Positions 20,909-31,897 of a stretch of DNA of 64,000 nucleotides are shown here, in pieces. Below the pieces are notes generated by a model. The model was given only the letters and a program-made list of their open reading frames with translations, did not search any database and was not told the DNA's origin. How positions within the stretch are numbered: position 1 is the first letter of the stretch; each line of letters begins with the position of its first letter. The translations under genes were made by a program, and so were the position numbers. Location of the stretch: the NCBI RefSeq assembly GCF_000313135.1, contig NW_004457584.1, positions 62,001-126,000 of the forward strand, in the 5' to 3' direction. The DNA is from Acanthamoeba castellanii str. Neff (Eukaryota; Discosea; Longamoebia; Acanthamoebidae).

Positions 20909-23900
20909 TTATTGTGCTTCTTCCAATTCTACGTCGGACGATGCGAAGTTGACCACTCCGCCCGGCGAGGCCATTTGCCGTCGTTTCCACACGGCCACGG
21001 CGATGGCGGCTACCACCACCACGACCACGAGCAGGACCGCCACGCCCACCAGCACCGGCACGAGCACCTTCACCAGAATGTCATCACTCTCACCATCTTC
21101 GCCTCCTCTCCCTGCATCAAGCACCGTTTCAAACTCAGTGCGTGTGCAGTGTGCGTGTGCGTGTGCGGTGTGTGCGGTCGTGCGTGTGCGTGTGCGGTAC
21201 CTGGCAAGAGCATGCCAAAGTGCGGGTCGTAGTTGACCAGGTCGAACGTGCCGGCGAACTTGAGCACCAGAAGATAGCCGCGCGGGTCATCGGGGAGCGG
21301 GGCCAGCGTGTAGTTGAAGGCCGACCCGTTGCGCGAGCTGAACACCGCAAAGTTGGGCACCGCCAGGCTGAGGCTGAAGTTGGCGGCGTCGAACGACACC
21401 GAGTCCACCGCCGCACCACCCGGCGCCACGGCATTGTCGGCCAGCGGGCTGGGCTGGCTCGACGAGCGGCGCGTGGTGGCGGCCTGACTCAGTCGCAGCG
21501 AGATCTCTACTTCGACGCGCCGCGTCGCCACATCGAGCTCGGGCCACTCGCGCGTCTGGTTGTCGAAGCTCTGCAGGCCCGCCAGGTTGAGGGTCACCTT
21601 CTGGTAGTTCTTGGGGATGGTGAGCACTTGCTGGTCGAAGACCACCTCGGCCTGGGCGCCGTAGAGGCACTGCTGCAGCACGAAGCTGGCGCCGTTGTCG
21701 ATCAGCCGATCGTAGCGCACGCACAGGGCCTGGGCGTTTCCATCCTTGCAAAAAATAAATATTAATAATTTGATTTCAATATAAATTCAACAAATACTTT
21801 AATAGAAATAGAAATAGAAAATAGAAATAGTATAAAATAGAGAGAAATAACATTACCTTGGGCTGGGATCGGAGGTACTGGGTGTCGTTGACGGTAATGA
21901 CGAACTGGGCCTGCTCTTGCTGGCTGGTGGTGTTGACGTAGTACACCTTGACCGCTTCATAGCGCAGCTCCAGCGACGCTCCCTATTTTCGGTGGAAAAC
22001 CACAAACTAAGCGTCGGCCAATCATACCTGCGCAACATTGATAGTTTCCTCCAATGGCGCTGAAGAGGTCGTACCGGGAAGATTGCGCCCTGACCGTCCT
22101 TGGGTTGGAGCAGGCAGTTGGGCGAGGTGAAGTTGAAGCTGGCGTCGGCCCCCGACACGGCGAGCTTGTTCAGCGCCGTACACTCCTCGGTGGTGGCGAG
22201 CCCAAAGGGCTTGCCGTTGCAATCGCCGCACTCCAGCGGGGCTCCCGCCGCATCGCATCGGCTGCACATGTCGAGCCCTTGTTCGCAACCGACGGATAAA
22301 CCCGCTGTCGTGTCGTGTCGTTTGTGGCGTGTCGTCGCGTCAGTGAGAGATATAGTGTTTTTTTCTACATTATATACAGCCTTTAAAGAATAAGACGGTA
22401 GAGCGTGTACATACCACCGATGTCGGTGATGTTGATGGCGTTGGTGCAGATGTTGGGGTCCGACGCGATGCTGAAGCCGAGGCACCCGCCGCACAGCGCG
22501 TCGCGGTACCGATTGGCGAAGTTCTCGCGCTTGTACCCGTTCCTTGGGGTCGTCCCATTTATACGTGGTGTCAGACGCTGTGGCACGCACACAAAAACAC
22601 GCACACAAAAACACGCACGCACGCACGCACGCACGCACGCACACACAAACGCACGCACATGACCGCACACCAGGCACCTGAAAATGGAGGAGGTGGTGGC
22701 GTCAATGCTGGCAAGTGCCCCGCATATAGCGCCAAATGTGCTCTGTCCCCAGACCATGCTGTTCCTCATCTCCGCGTGGCATCCAGCCACTCTCAGCGCA
22801 CCACCTACAGGTGAGTGTGCGTGTGCGGTCGATCGTGTGCGTGTGCGTGTGCGGTCGGTCAACGTGTGGTGATTAGATTCAATCCAGTACAACGTACCGA
22901 GATTGTGGGAGATGCTGGAGTTGGTGATGGTCAGGGTGTCAGCGCAGTTGTTGACGGTGACCATGGACGACACCGGCGAATTGAAGTTGACGTCGAGCGT
23001 GGTCGAGTCGATCCGGGAGCCGGCCTTGAGCCGGAGGAGCAGGAGCATGCCGCCCCAGTTGATGCTGATGTCCGAGTCGATGATCGTCAGGCGACCCTGA
23101 TCGACGATCATGAGAACGGTGCCCAGCGATGCCTCGTTGCCGTTCGCCAGGAACTTGCAGCGCGTGATCGCCAAGTCTACGTCTTGTGTGTACAAGACAC
23201 TAGCCCTGTCATTGGGAGAAAGATAAGTAAGCACACGCGCACACGCACACGCGCACGTGCACACACACACACACACACACCACACACCACACACACACAC
23301 ACACACACGACACACACACACGACACACACGCACGCACGCACACACGTGCACACACGCATACGTAGGCGCTTGATTGTAGAGGAAGACGGTGTCGATGAT
23401 GTTGAGAGCAAACACTTGCTCGGCGTTGATGACTCCTCCGAGAACCGTGGCGGTGCCCAGCAGGAAGGCCGAGTCCACCACCGTGACCACCGCCGAGTCG
23501 CAGAAGAAGAGCGCCAGCTGGAGGCCTGAAGTGTAGAGGAAGGTGGCATTGGCGATGGCGATGTCGCCCGTCACGTTCCGCAGCGACAGGCCGACGGCGT
23601 AGATGCTGGCGTACACGTAGAGCTGGTCGACCACCACCCGCTCGGCTTGGACGACTTCAATCACGCTCAACGAGGCGATGAGCGAGTCGAGATAACAGTT
23701 GCGGATGGCGACCTCGCGCACGGCGCGCGCGGTGAGCACGGAGGCGATGGTGTTGTACTTGAACACGCTCACGCGGTCGAGCGTGAGCCGTTGCGCTTCC
23801 GCGATCGCGAAGGGCTGGCGCTGCTCGCCGTGGGCGACGAAAATCAAATCTACGGTTGACCAGTCGTCAATCAGCGCAACAGCCAAACACGCACACAACA

Positions 23901-24428
23901 CACGCAACGCGCACGTACGCGCGCGCGCAACACGCAAAAGGCAGGGACTGACCAGAAAAGCTGATGTTGTTGGCTTGCGAGATGTTGAAACTGATCTTTC
24001 CGCTCACCGCAGCTGCCGGCAGCCGGCCCACAAAGGAGATCGTCTTGTTGGCGCAGCCGAAGCATGTGAACTCTTGTGTGTAGTTGCCTGTGTTTTGTTG
24101 TTTGTTGCAACAGTTCATTAACAAAGAAAGCCCCGCTACACGTCCGAAAATGAGTCTTTGGCCGCGGTGGGGGAAGGTGCCTGATGCCACGTGGACGACG
24201 TGGTCGGTGTCGGCGGAAGCTGTGATGGCAGCCACCAAGGCGGTGAGGTCGGTCGTGGGGTTCATCTCGTGGGTGGCCCCTGGTTAGGGGCGGGCAGCAT
24301 GGATTAAATGTATATGCATAAATAATAATAATAAAATAAATGTTTTATGTCGTACCGTGCGCGACTCCGGCAATGCAACAGAGGAGGAGGCAGAAGAGGG
24401 CGGCGAGGAGGAGTGGCCGAGGCTCCAT
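20909..24428 (-). CDS. Beta-helix type I membrane protein (copy 1)
   Basis: Multi-exon gene, start at 24428, stop at 20909. Signal peptide LLLAALFCLLLCCIAG; ectodomain with parallel beta-helix rungs (VLTARAVREVAIRNCYLDS, LAITRCKFLANGNE, LTIIDSDISINWGG, TLTITNSSISHNLG); then a Cys-rich segment (CEQGLDMCSRCDAAGAP, CGDCNGKPFG) and a membrane-proximal domain with many N-glycosylation sites (FDNQTREWPELDVATRR). One transmembrane helix (VLVPVLVGVAVLLVVVVVV) precedes a short tail WKRRQMASPGGVVNFASS. The last intron (phase 1, about 21,113-21,200) fits the paralogue. Plausible roles are adhesion or glycan binding at the surface, which is inference. It is tail-to-tail with the secreted beta-helix gene, 41 bases between stops. 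Confidence 0.85.
23250..23352. repeat. (AC)n/(ACGC)n microsatellite in an intron
   Basis: About 100 bases of AC-rich simple sequence inside an intron of the minus-strand beta-helix gene. Confidence 0.85.
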
Positions 24429-24841
24429 CGTGGGAGGGAGTGAGGGGAATGACTCCACCTGCCGGATTTGCTGCAGTGTGAGGCCCGTGTGAAGGCACTG
24501 CGGCAAACTTAGTGGAAAGGAGGGTAACGGCATTGTTGACAACGAGTCGGAGTTCCAAACTGACTCGTGCCGTAACGACCACTTCCTGGTTGTGCGATCA
24601 TTTCAGGCCAGCTGATGGCCATCAGCTGTTGATTGCTCTCCCCCGTTTATGGTTGTCATATTACAGGTCTTCTCTGCCGCGGGCCGTTCTGACGCTCATC
24701 TTTACAAAACAAATAAATAAAAATTCCATTTTTGATTTTTTGAGACTTTTTCTCAACTCGGCCAAACATTTCCCCAACCTTTCTGTGCTGGGAGTATTAA
24801 TCGAAAAAACTAAATATTAAATAAATCACAACAAACCACAC
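24429..24841. other. Divergent intergenic region (413 bases)
   Basis: Separates the ATGs of the beta-helix gene (minus) and the G-patch gene (plus). The plus-side half, about 24,700-24,840, is AT-rich. No specific site was identified. Confidence 0.5.
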
Positions 24842-25798
24842 ATGGCAGATCACCAAGAGGGCGCGCGACCACCATGGCAGACCAACGCGCGCTACAGGCC
24901 GTTCAGGAAGAAGCGATTCGTTAAAGGCACATATGGGGAGGATGTGGAGGTGGATGCGAACGAAGAGCAGATGGATGATGTCCAGCGAGCACGGCTGGGC
25001 GCTGAGGTCAGCTCCTTCTACTCGCAGTTGCTTGCCACCGCTCCCGCTCTCAGGCCGCCCTTGAAGCGACCACGCTCGGTCGGCACCGACAGAGATGTAC
25101 AATCGCCCTCGATTCCGAAATCTGCAGCCCAACCGCCACCATCTTCATCCATCTCGACCACTTCCTCCTCTTCTGCTGTGTCCCCGCCTTTAAATCCAGC
25201 AGAATCCCAACTCATTCTTCATCGCGATTTCTCCACCACTACTTCCTCTCACTACTTCTGTGCCACGTGCAACGACCACGTACCATCGACCGTGTCCCTG
25301 AGCCAGCACAGGACGTCGACGATTCATCTCTTCCACACGACCCACAAGGCGACCCCCACATTCGGCATCCCGCCCAACAACGTGGGCTACCAGATGCTGC
25401 TACACAAATACGATTGGGAGCAGGACAAGGGCCTCGGCACCGAGGGCCAGGGCCGCCTGGAGCCCATCGCCACCCGACTACGCGCCCCCGACGATCGCAA
25501 GGGGGTGGGCCACGAAGCCACGCTCGCGCGGCCGCTACGCATCACCCACACCAAGTCGCGACACGGCACGGCCGAAGACGAAGAGGAGCAAGAGCACCTC
25601 GAGGCGGCACCGCTGCCCAACGAAGCGCTCGCCCTGGAGCACAACAAGCCCGACAAGAAGAAGAAGAAAAAGAACAAGAAACGTAAGCGTAAGGAGAAGC
25701 GACAGGAGAAGCGGGACCGCGAGGATCGACAGCGGCAGCGCGACCAGGGCGTACGCGAAGCCGTCTACAACGAATGGCCCGTTCTCATCGCTCCCTAG
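24842..25798 (+). CDS. G-patch and zinc-finger protein (GPANK1-like)
   Basis: Single exon, 318 residues, start at the first in-frame ATG. The middle carries a zinc-finger-like segment (YFCATCNDHVPSTVSLSQH, then HLFH). A G-patch follows: NNVGYQMLLHKYDWEQDKGL, then GTEGQGRLEPI. The C-terminus is a Lys/Arg-rich tail (KKKKKNKKRKRKEK), probably a nuclear localisation signal. Animal GPANK1 has a closely similar G-patch but also ankyrin repeats, which are absent here. G-patches typically bind and activate DEAH helicases in splicing or ribosome work; the partner is unknown. Confidence 0.88.
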   Translation: MADHQEGARPPWQTNARYRPFRKKRFVKGTYGEDVEVDANEEQMDDVQRARLGAEVSSFYSQLLATAPALRPPLKRPRSVGTDRDVQSPSIPKSAAQPPPSSSISTTSSSSAVSPPLNPAESQLILHRDFSTTTSSHYFCATCNDHVPSTVSLSQHRTSTIHLFHTTHKATPTFGIPPNNVGYQMLLHKYDWEQDKGLGTEGQGRLEPIATRLRAPDDRKGVGHEATLARPLRITHTKSRHGTAEDEEEQEHLEAAPLPNEALALEHNKPDKKKKKKNKKRKRKEKRQEKRDREDRQRQRDQGVREAVYNEWPVLIAP

Positions 25799-25949
25799 CA
25801 AGCCCTTCTACACGTACAGCTTTCCTCCCCTCCTCCTTCAAGTAGCGAGGACTGACTCGAATGTAAATAGAGTATGTGCATTGTACTACATGTTGCGTTG
25901 TTGTTGTTGCTTCTTCTTCTTCTTGTCGAGCGGTTTGACACGTCTTGCT

Positions 25950-28900
25950 TCAGCGGCTCTTGGTGTCGAAGGACCACACCCAGATGCAGCCGTCGGAGGC
26001 GGCGCCGACGAGGCGGCCGTCGGGCAGCACCACCATGGAGTTGACCTTGAGGTCCTTCGTGCCGGGCACCAGCCGCCACGTACTGCCATCTCCCTCCTCC
26101 CTCTCCTCCACCACCACCGCCCTCTTCTCCTCCTCCTCAACGCTCCATTGCCGCTCTCGCTCTCGCTGCTTGTCGCCATCTTCTTCATCTTCGTAAGCGT
26201 CGGCGTCGTCGCCGCTGGCGTCGCCTTCGCTGCTGCCGCTTCGGCTTCGGCTCGAGCTCGAGCTCGGGCTCGGCTGCCGCTCTCGTCTTCGCGTGATCCG
26301 AGACTGCGCCGTCGTTGTCGTTGTCGTCGCGCTGCTGCCGCGGTCATCAGTGGTGCGTCGACGCGTCGACGGTGGCGATGACAATGGCGCGGTGGAGGAC
26401 TGGGGCGCGGTGGCGGCGATGGCGTTGAGGTCGAGTATCACGAGACGCGCGTTCGTGTTCGACGACCCGTAGTAGTGAATCGCCACGGCGAGGTATCCTC
26501 CCGGCAGCCCTGTCATGATGTCAGTTACGTCGGTTGACACACACGCGCGGCACACGCGACACAACGACGAGGATGTGCTGACCCATCATGTTGCGTGCGT
26601 AGCCGTCGTATTCGAAGATGGTGCGCAGCTTCTTGGCGTTCTTGACGTCCCACACGGCCACCTGGCCCTTGTTGGTTCGCTTCTCCGGGTCCCAGTGGCC
26701 CGTCGACGAGATCAGCCGCATCACATTCTTCGAGTCTGTGTCGTGTGTGTCGTGTCGTGTGTTGTGTGCGTGTGTGTTGTTGAGGGTAAGCACACTACAG
26801 AGTATCTCCAACGCGAGGAGTGGCGGATTCGCACCCGAGACGTCGGCAAAGAGGCCCTGTTTGTCGTACATCACCTGGAAATGCCACACGGGCTCCGTCG
26901 CTCCCTTGATCGTATTTACACGCTTCCCTACACGAGTGCGCGTGTGCGCGTTGAGTGTCGCGTCGTGTGTGGTGTGTGTCGTGTGCCATGTGTGTTGTGT
27001 GGTGGGGAGGGGCTGCAGTGGAGATGAGCGACGTACCGGCGTCGACATCCCAGACGGTGATCTTGTTGTTCTCGGCGCCGGCCACGAGGTGCCCATTGGG
27101 CAGCGTGGCGAGCGAGAGCACAGGGCTTCGCATCAGGCTCACCATCCGCTGCAACACTCTATCATCGTGTGTCGTGCGTGTCGTGCGTGTCGTGCGTTTC
27201 GTGCGTGTCGTGCGTGTCGTGCGTGTCGTGCGTGTCATGAGTAACAGAGCAAAAAAAAGTGTTGGGTGGTGGGAGGTCACACCGAAGGCACTGCCCGGTA
27301 GTGACATCCCAAATGCGGATTGATTTGTCTTCCGAGCCGCTGGCCAGCTGTCGTCCGCCCTTGAGCGGTTGCAGCGCGTTCACTAAAGGTGCCAACCCAA
27401 CAGATACACACACGACACACACACACACACACACACGACACACACACACACACACACGACACACACACACGTACAACAGATCACGCAACACTCCAGTCAA
27501 CGCCTCATTTGCAGACCGGCACGTCGAGTCGGGAGGAGCCGAAGGGTACGAACCTTCGAGGGTGTGGCCTTCGAGGGCGCGCAGGCATTCGCCCTGGACC
27601 ACGTCCCAGATGAGGATGAGGTGGTAGTACACGCTGGCCAGGTGCCCCCTCCGCCCTCGCGTCGTGCTCGCACTCCCCTCGCGCGCCTCCTTCCCTACGG
27701 GCGCCGCGGGCCACGGGATGCTCGCCAGCTCCCACACCTCCTCGCTGCCGCCCACAGCCCAGTCGCCGCTCGACTCGGCGTCTGCTCGCTGCGCGGCCGC
27801 CGGCTTCTCCTGTGTCGCCGCCACTGCCACCTCTTCCTCCTCCTCCTCCTCCTCGATCCGCTTCATCAGCTCCGAGCTTTCAATACTCTCCTGGGCCATG
27901 ATTCGTTCTGTGCGTGTCGTGTGTCGTGTGTCGTGTGTCGTGTGTCGTGTGTCGTGTGTGCGTGACGTCAGCGCAGGGTCCGGGCAACGACAGCAGAAGC
28001 GGGGTAGTAGGTTTGGGGGCACCTCGATAGAGCGAATAGCGATTACGCCGCGAGACCACCGGGGCGCTGGTGTACCCGCGGTCGTTCATCGTCAATGCGG
28101 TCGGCGACTGCGGCGGCGATGTCGAGGGCGACGGCGATGGCGACGTCTCCAGGGTCGGCAGCGCCTGCGGGGAGGACGGCGGGCTCGACAAGGGCGACGA
28201 CGACGACGATGGCCTGTTGCCTGCAGCCTTGCTACGCTCCCACTTCTTCGCGATCCACGACCGCTTGCGCGTGCGGCTCACCGTCGGCAGGTCGTCAACC
28301 GAGCGCGGCAGCAGCAGCGGCGACGGCTGATCGGTCGCTGTCGACACTGTCGACGACCGCACCAGCGAAAAGGGCGACGCCGAGCCCAGCCGGGCCATCA
28401 GCCCAGAGGCCGAGCCGCCGTCGACGGCGAGCTTCGCCTGTCGGCCGCGCTGGCCGCTGTTGCTTCGGCTGCGGCGGGATTCGATCTCGCGCTCCTCCTC
28501 AGGCGAGTAGGCGGGCAGCCGGAGCTCGACCAGGCTCGCCAGCGCCATCGACCGGAAGCGGCGGTTGAACCACCGCAGCATCGTGTACTGTAGGGTCCGC
28601 ACGCAGTGGCTTCCGTCCGGTCCCGTGCCGTCCACGTCCCAGATCTTCACCTCGCCCTCCGAGTAGCCGCTCACCACGTACAACTTCATTCCCGACGACG
28701 ACGATGATGAAGCCGATGACGATGATGATGGTGGTGGTTGAGTTGATGAAGAAGACGATGATGGTGAAGGCGGTGTTGATGGTGGAGGTGGCGCGGCAGA
28801 GGGGAAGAGAATGGCGGGGAGTGGTAGTAGGACGAGGGAGAGGAGCGAGGAGTTGGCCGTGTCGGCCGCGGTCTCGCCGGCGTCGATGCCGGTGCCGCTG

Positions 28901-29391
28901 GTCAGCAGGTGGCGCGAGGGCCGCGCGCGCAGGTAGTCTACCGGCGGGCAGATGATGCGCGCGACGGCGCGCCAGAGCGTGCACACCCTGCGCACGTTGG
29001 CCAGGCGCCGGTGGTGCGGCCGCAGGTGGTCCACGCTCGCGCTGGGGCCTGTCGTCATCGACGATGCTGATGCTGATGCTGACGTGGCGCCGAACAGCCG
29101 ACGGAAGATCTTGAGGAGGAGATAGGGGTCGTGCAGGACCTGCTCGACCGCGTTGGACGGCACGAAGCAGTCGTCGCCATTGTCGACGCGGCCTTCTTCG
29201 TGGTCGGTGGTGGTGGTGGATGAAGGGTGGTGGTCGTCTCCCTCGTGATCGCTGTCCAGGCCACGATCGGCCGTGGCCGGCTGGTGGTGGCCGGTGGTGG
29301 TGGCCGGTTCGCTTTCTTCGGCGCTGGCGGCGCGAAAGAAGCGCTCGGCGGCGGCACCGCGGCGCGTGGTGAAGGTCGCCGCCACGTCCAT
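25950..29391 (-). CDS. F-box and WD40 repeat protein
   Basis: Likely substrate receptor of an SCF ubiquitin ligase. The first coding exon is complement(28023-29391) and starts MDVAATFTTRRG; an acceptor lies just upstream, so an intron in the 5' leader or a longer N-terminus is possible. F-box-like helices: VLHDPYLLLKIFRRLFG and LANVRRVCTLWRAVARIIC. WD40 blades run through later exons: SGYSEGEVKIWDVDG, GHLASVYYHLILIWDVVQG, ALEGHTLEVNALQPLKGGR with SGSEDKSIRIWDVTTGQ, LATLPNGHLVAGAENNKITV, TNKGQVAVWDVKNAKKLRT, and SMVVLPDGRLVGAASDGCIW. Long Ser/Pro/Asp linkers are probably disordered. An acidic stretch EEEEEEEEV sits between exon 1 and the main propeller. Confidence 0.87.
27173..27238. repeat. 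(CGTGCGTGTC)n short tandem repeat in an intron
   Basis: About six 10-base CGTGCGTGT-type units in an intron of the F-box/WD40 gene. Confidence 0.85.
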
Positions 29392-30127
29392 CTCGCCTGT
29401 TGCGTTGCGCGATAAAAAAGATTTCATAATTATTACTAACTGAGAAAGCTAATAAAAATAAATTTATCGTATAAATAATAAATATTGATATACTTAAGTA
29501 AAACCAATTCATAGGAAATATTCGAGTGGCACGCCTACGAAGGCTGCAAACTTGAAACTGTGTTTTATAATATTATAGAATAGATTTAAAAGCGTTGCTT
29601 TATTTTTTAATAAATTTTTTAAAATTGAGAATGCGAAAGATAAAGATATGCACCTGGTTGATGGATGCGATCGAAGTAGCAAACTTGCTTCAGATCGGCC
29701 CTGCAGGCCAGTACGGCGTTGTGTTCGGCACCAACGACAACGAGAATCTGTTAAAATCAAAGCGAGCGCGAGTCAGTCTCCGCCGGCACCTTTACTTTTA
29801 GCTGTGCAACCAATGCCGTCATTGCGCCAAAGCCAGATGGTGGTCAGATGAAACACACACACTTCCCCACCAGGGACCATCGTACATGTTCATCAGCTCA
29901 TGGCCTCGCCGAGTCTGAAGGAAGTCCATGCGTGGTGCAGGGCGTGCCACAGCCCACACACCGCGTGTAGGCACGCCAAAGCCACGAGGCAGTGCTGACG
30001 TGGCGGGCGATGCGCTTTTTTTTTGAACCAAAGTGACCAAGGCCGGTGAGTTGCGTTTTGATTTCTGAAGCAGGTTCGGAAGAGGCGGAAGAGGAGGACG
30101 AGGAGGATCGTTTTTTGATCAGATCTT
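29392..30127. other. Divergent intergenic region (736 bases), AT-rich centre
   Basis: Longest clear gap in the window. About 29,420-29,640 is strongly AT-rich, consistent with promoters for the F-box/WD40 gene (minus) and the PQ-loop gene (plus). No coding exon or RNA gene was recognised. Confidence 0.5.
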
Positions 30128-31632
30128 ATGGATGAGACGATAGACAGCGCCCTCTTGGAGGCGGAGGTGGAGGACACCTTCGATGGAGGGGATCCATCCA
30201 TGGCGTTGTACAATTCGGCCGTCCTCTACGCTCAGATTGCAGGCACCATCGCCACCCTCCTCTTCAGCGTCCAGTGCGTCCCCCCAATCTTCAATCAACA
30301 CCTGGCTTCAACATTTTTCCATTAATCCACACTAATCTTCATTCTTCGCCAATTGTCTTCTTCTTGCTGAATCGATTGCAATGCATTCGCTTTGGGTGCA
30401 GGTACTTGCCACAAACGTATCTCAACTACAAACGCAAGTCGGTGACGGGCTTCAGCGTCTCTGGAATCATCATCAAACTGGTCGGCTCCTGCTTTCTCAT
30501 CGTCAACGCCTGGGCGAGCGGAGGTGACTTGTGCCCCCCCCCAAAGCCTGATGCACAACCCACTCAAACTGGCTCACTTTTTGTGACTCATGTGGCTCTC
30601 GCCATTGCGCAGAGACCTGGCCAGTGGTCATGTACGGGCTGTGCAACACCATCCAGCACTCCATTTTCTGCGTTCAGTGCGCCTCCATTCACCATCGCCA
30701 TCGCCATCACCTTCAACCATCATCATCACCTTCTTCTCTTTGCTGACTCCAATCATTGCAATGGAACGTATGTAACCCCAGGTTTTCCATATACAAGAAC
30801 AACCCGAACTACAGCCTGTGGCTCTTCTTCCTCCTCGTGCCCGCCCTACTCTGCGGCATTTTCCCTGGGAGCATGGGTAACGTGAATTGTGTGTGGCGTG
30901 TGCTTGTGCGTGTGTGTGTCGCGTGTTGCGTGTGTCGCGTGACGAGTTTTGTGTTGTACACGTCTTTGCTCACATCACCCATTCTGGCCTCGTTTTGGTT
31001 TAGTCTTCACGAACAGCATCAAACCCATCACGCAAGTGATCAGGTACATTGCGGCTCACTGGCGATCGTGCTCTGGAGCTCTATATTTGCTAACACGTGG
31101 CCGCACACACGCACACGCACACGCACACGCACACGCACACGCACACAGTCACTTCCCCCAGTTGCAAGAGTGCTTCTCGGCGAGGACGACCGGCGGCGTA
31201 TCCCTCATGTCGCAGCTATTCAATCTCTTTGGCGGCATACTCGGCGTCTACAGTACACTCCACTTCTTCGTCGTCATTGTAGCCATCATCAGTTTTCGCA
31301 CCCGCTCACTCATCACTCGTACTCTGGTGGCAGTGTGTTGGGTGATTCCCGCCAAGTCGCCCATGACGATCCTCTTGTACATCAACTCCATGTTCCAGGT
31401 AAAAACACAACGTGTGTGCGGTAGTGCGTGTGCGTGCGGGTGTCAAGCAGAGAATCACCGTCTTCGTCCCGCCCATGATGTGTGTGGTGTGTGGTGGTGT
31501 GGTGTGTGTGTGCAGGCCCTCTCCCTTTTTGCTCTCTACTTCCTGTTCGACTTTGGGCGATCGCCCAAGCAGCAGCTCGACCCAGCAGGACCCGCCCACG
31601 AGAAAGCCACAGTGTACGTACCTCGACACTAG
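30128..31632 (+). CDS. PQ-loop repeat membrane protein
   Basis: Seven exons: 30128-30273, 30402-30523, 30613-30676, 30782-30876, 31004-31035, 31162-31398, 31516-31632 (270 residues). PQ-loop 1 reads VQYLPQTYLNYKRKSVTGFS; the second loop is KPITQLQECFSARTTGGVS, with the Pro shifted. About seven hydrophobic helices are visible. The family includes MPDU1, cystinosin and lysosomal amino-acid exporters; the conserved spacing suggests a seven-helix transporter of an endomembrane, but the substrate cannot be told. Exon 5 is only 32 bases; its donor is placed at CAA/GTGATC because this keeps phase. Confidence 0.82.
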
Positions 31633-31897
31633 AATATAAAAACTTTAGGTTTGGAGTGAACCCAATGTCTCACCGGGTTTTGCTCTGACTAACCAGATGA
31701 TTGCTCATGGGAGCGCGATGCGAACAAGGCCAAAGCGTGTGTGCTGACGGCCTCATAGTCAGTGGCCAACTGGACGACTCTGCTTCTTCTTTCCTCTCGA
31801 CGCGCCATTTTGTGCGTGGGTTCGCACCCAAATTCAATGAGAAAATAAAGAAGAAGAAAGAAAAAGGATCCTTAAATATTTTTATTTTATTTTGTAG

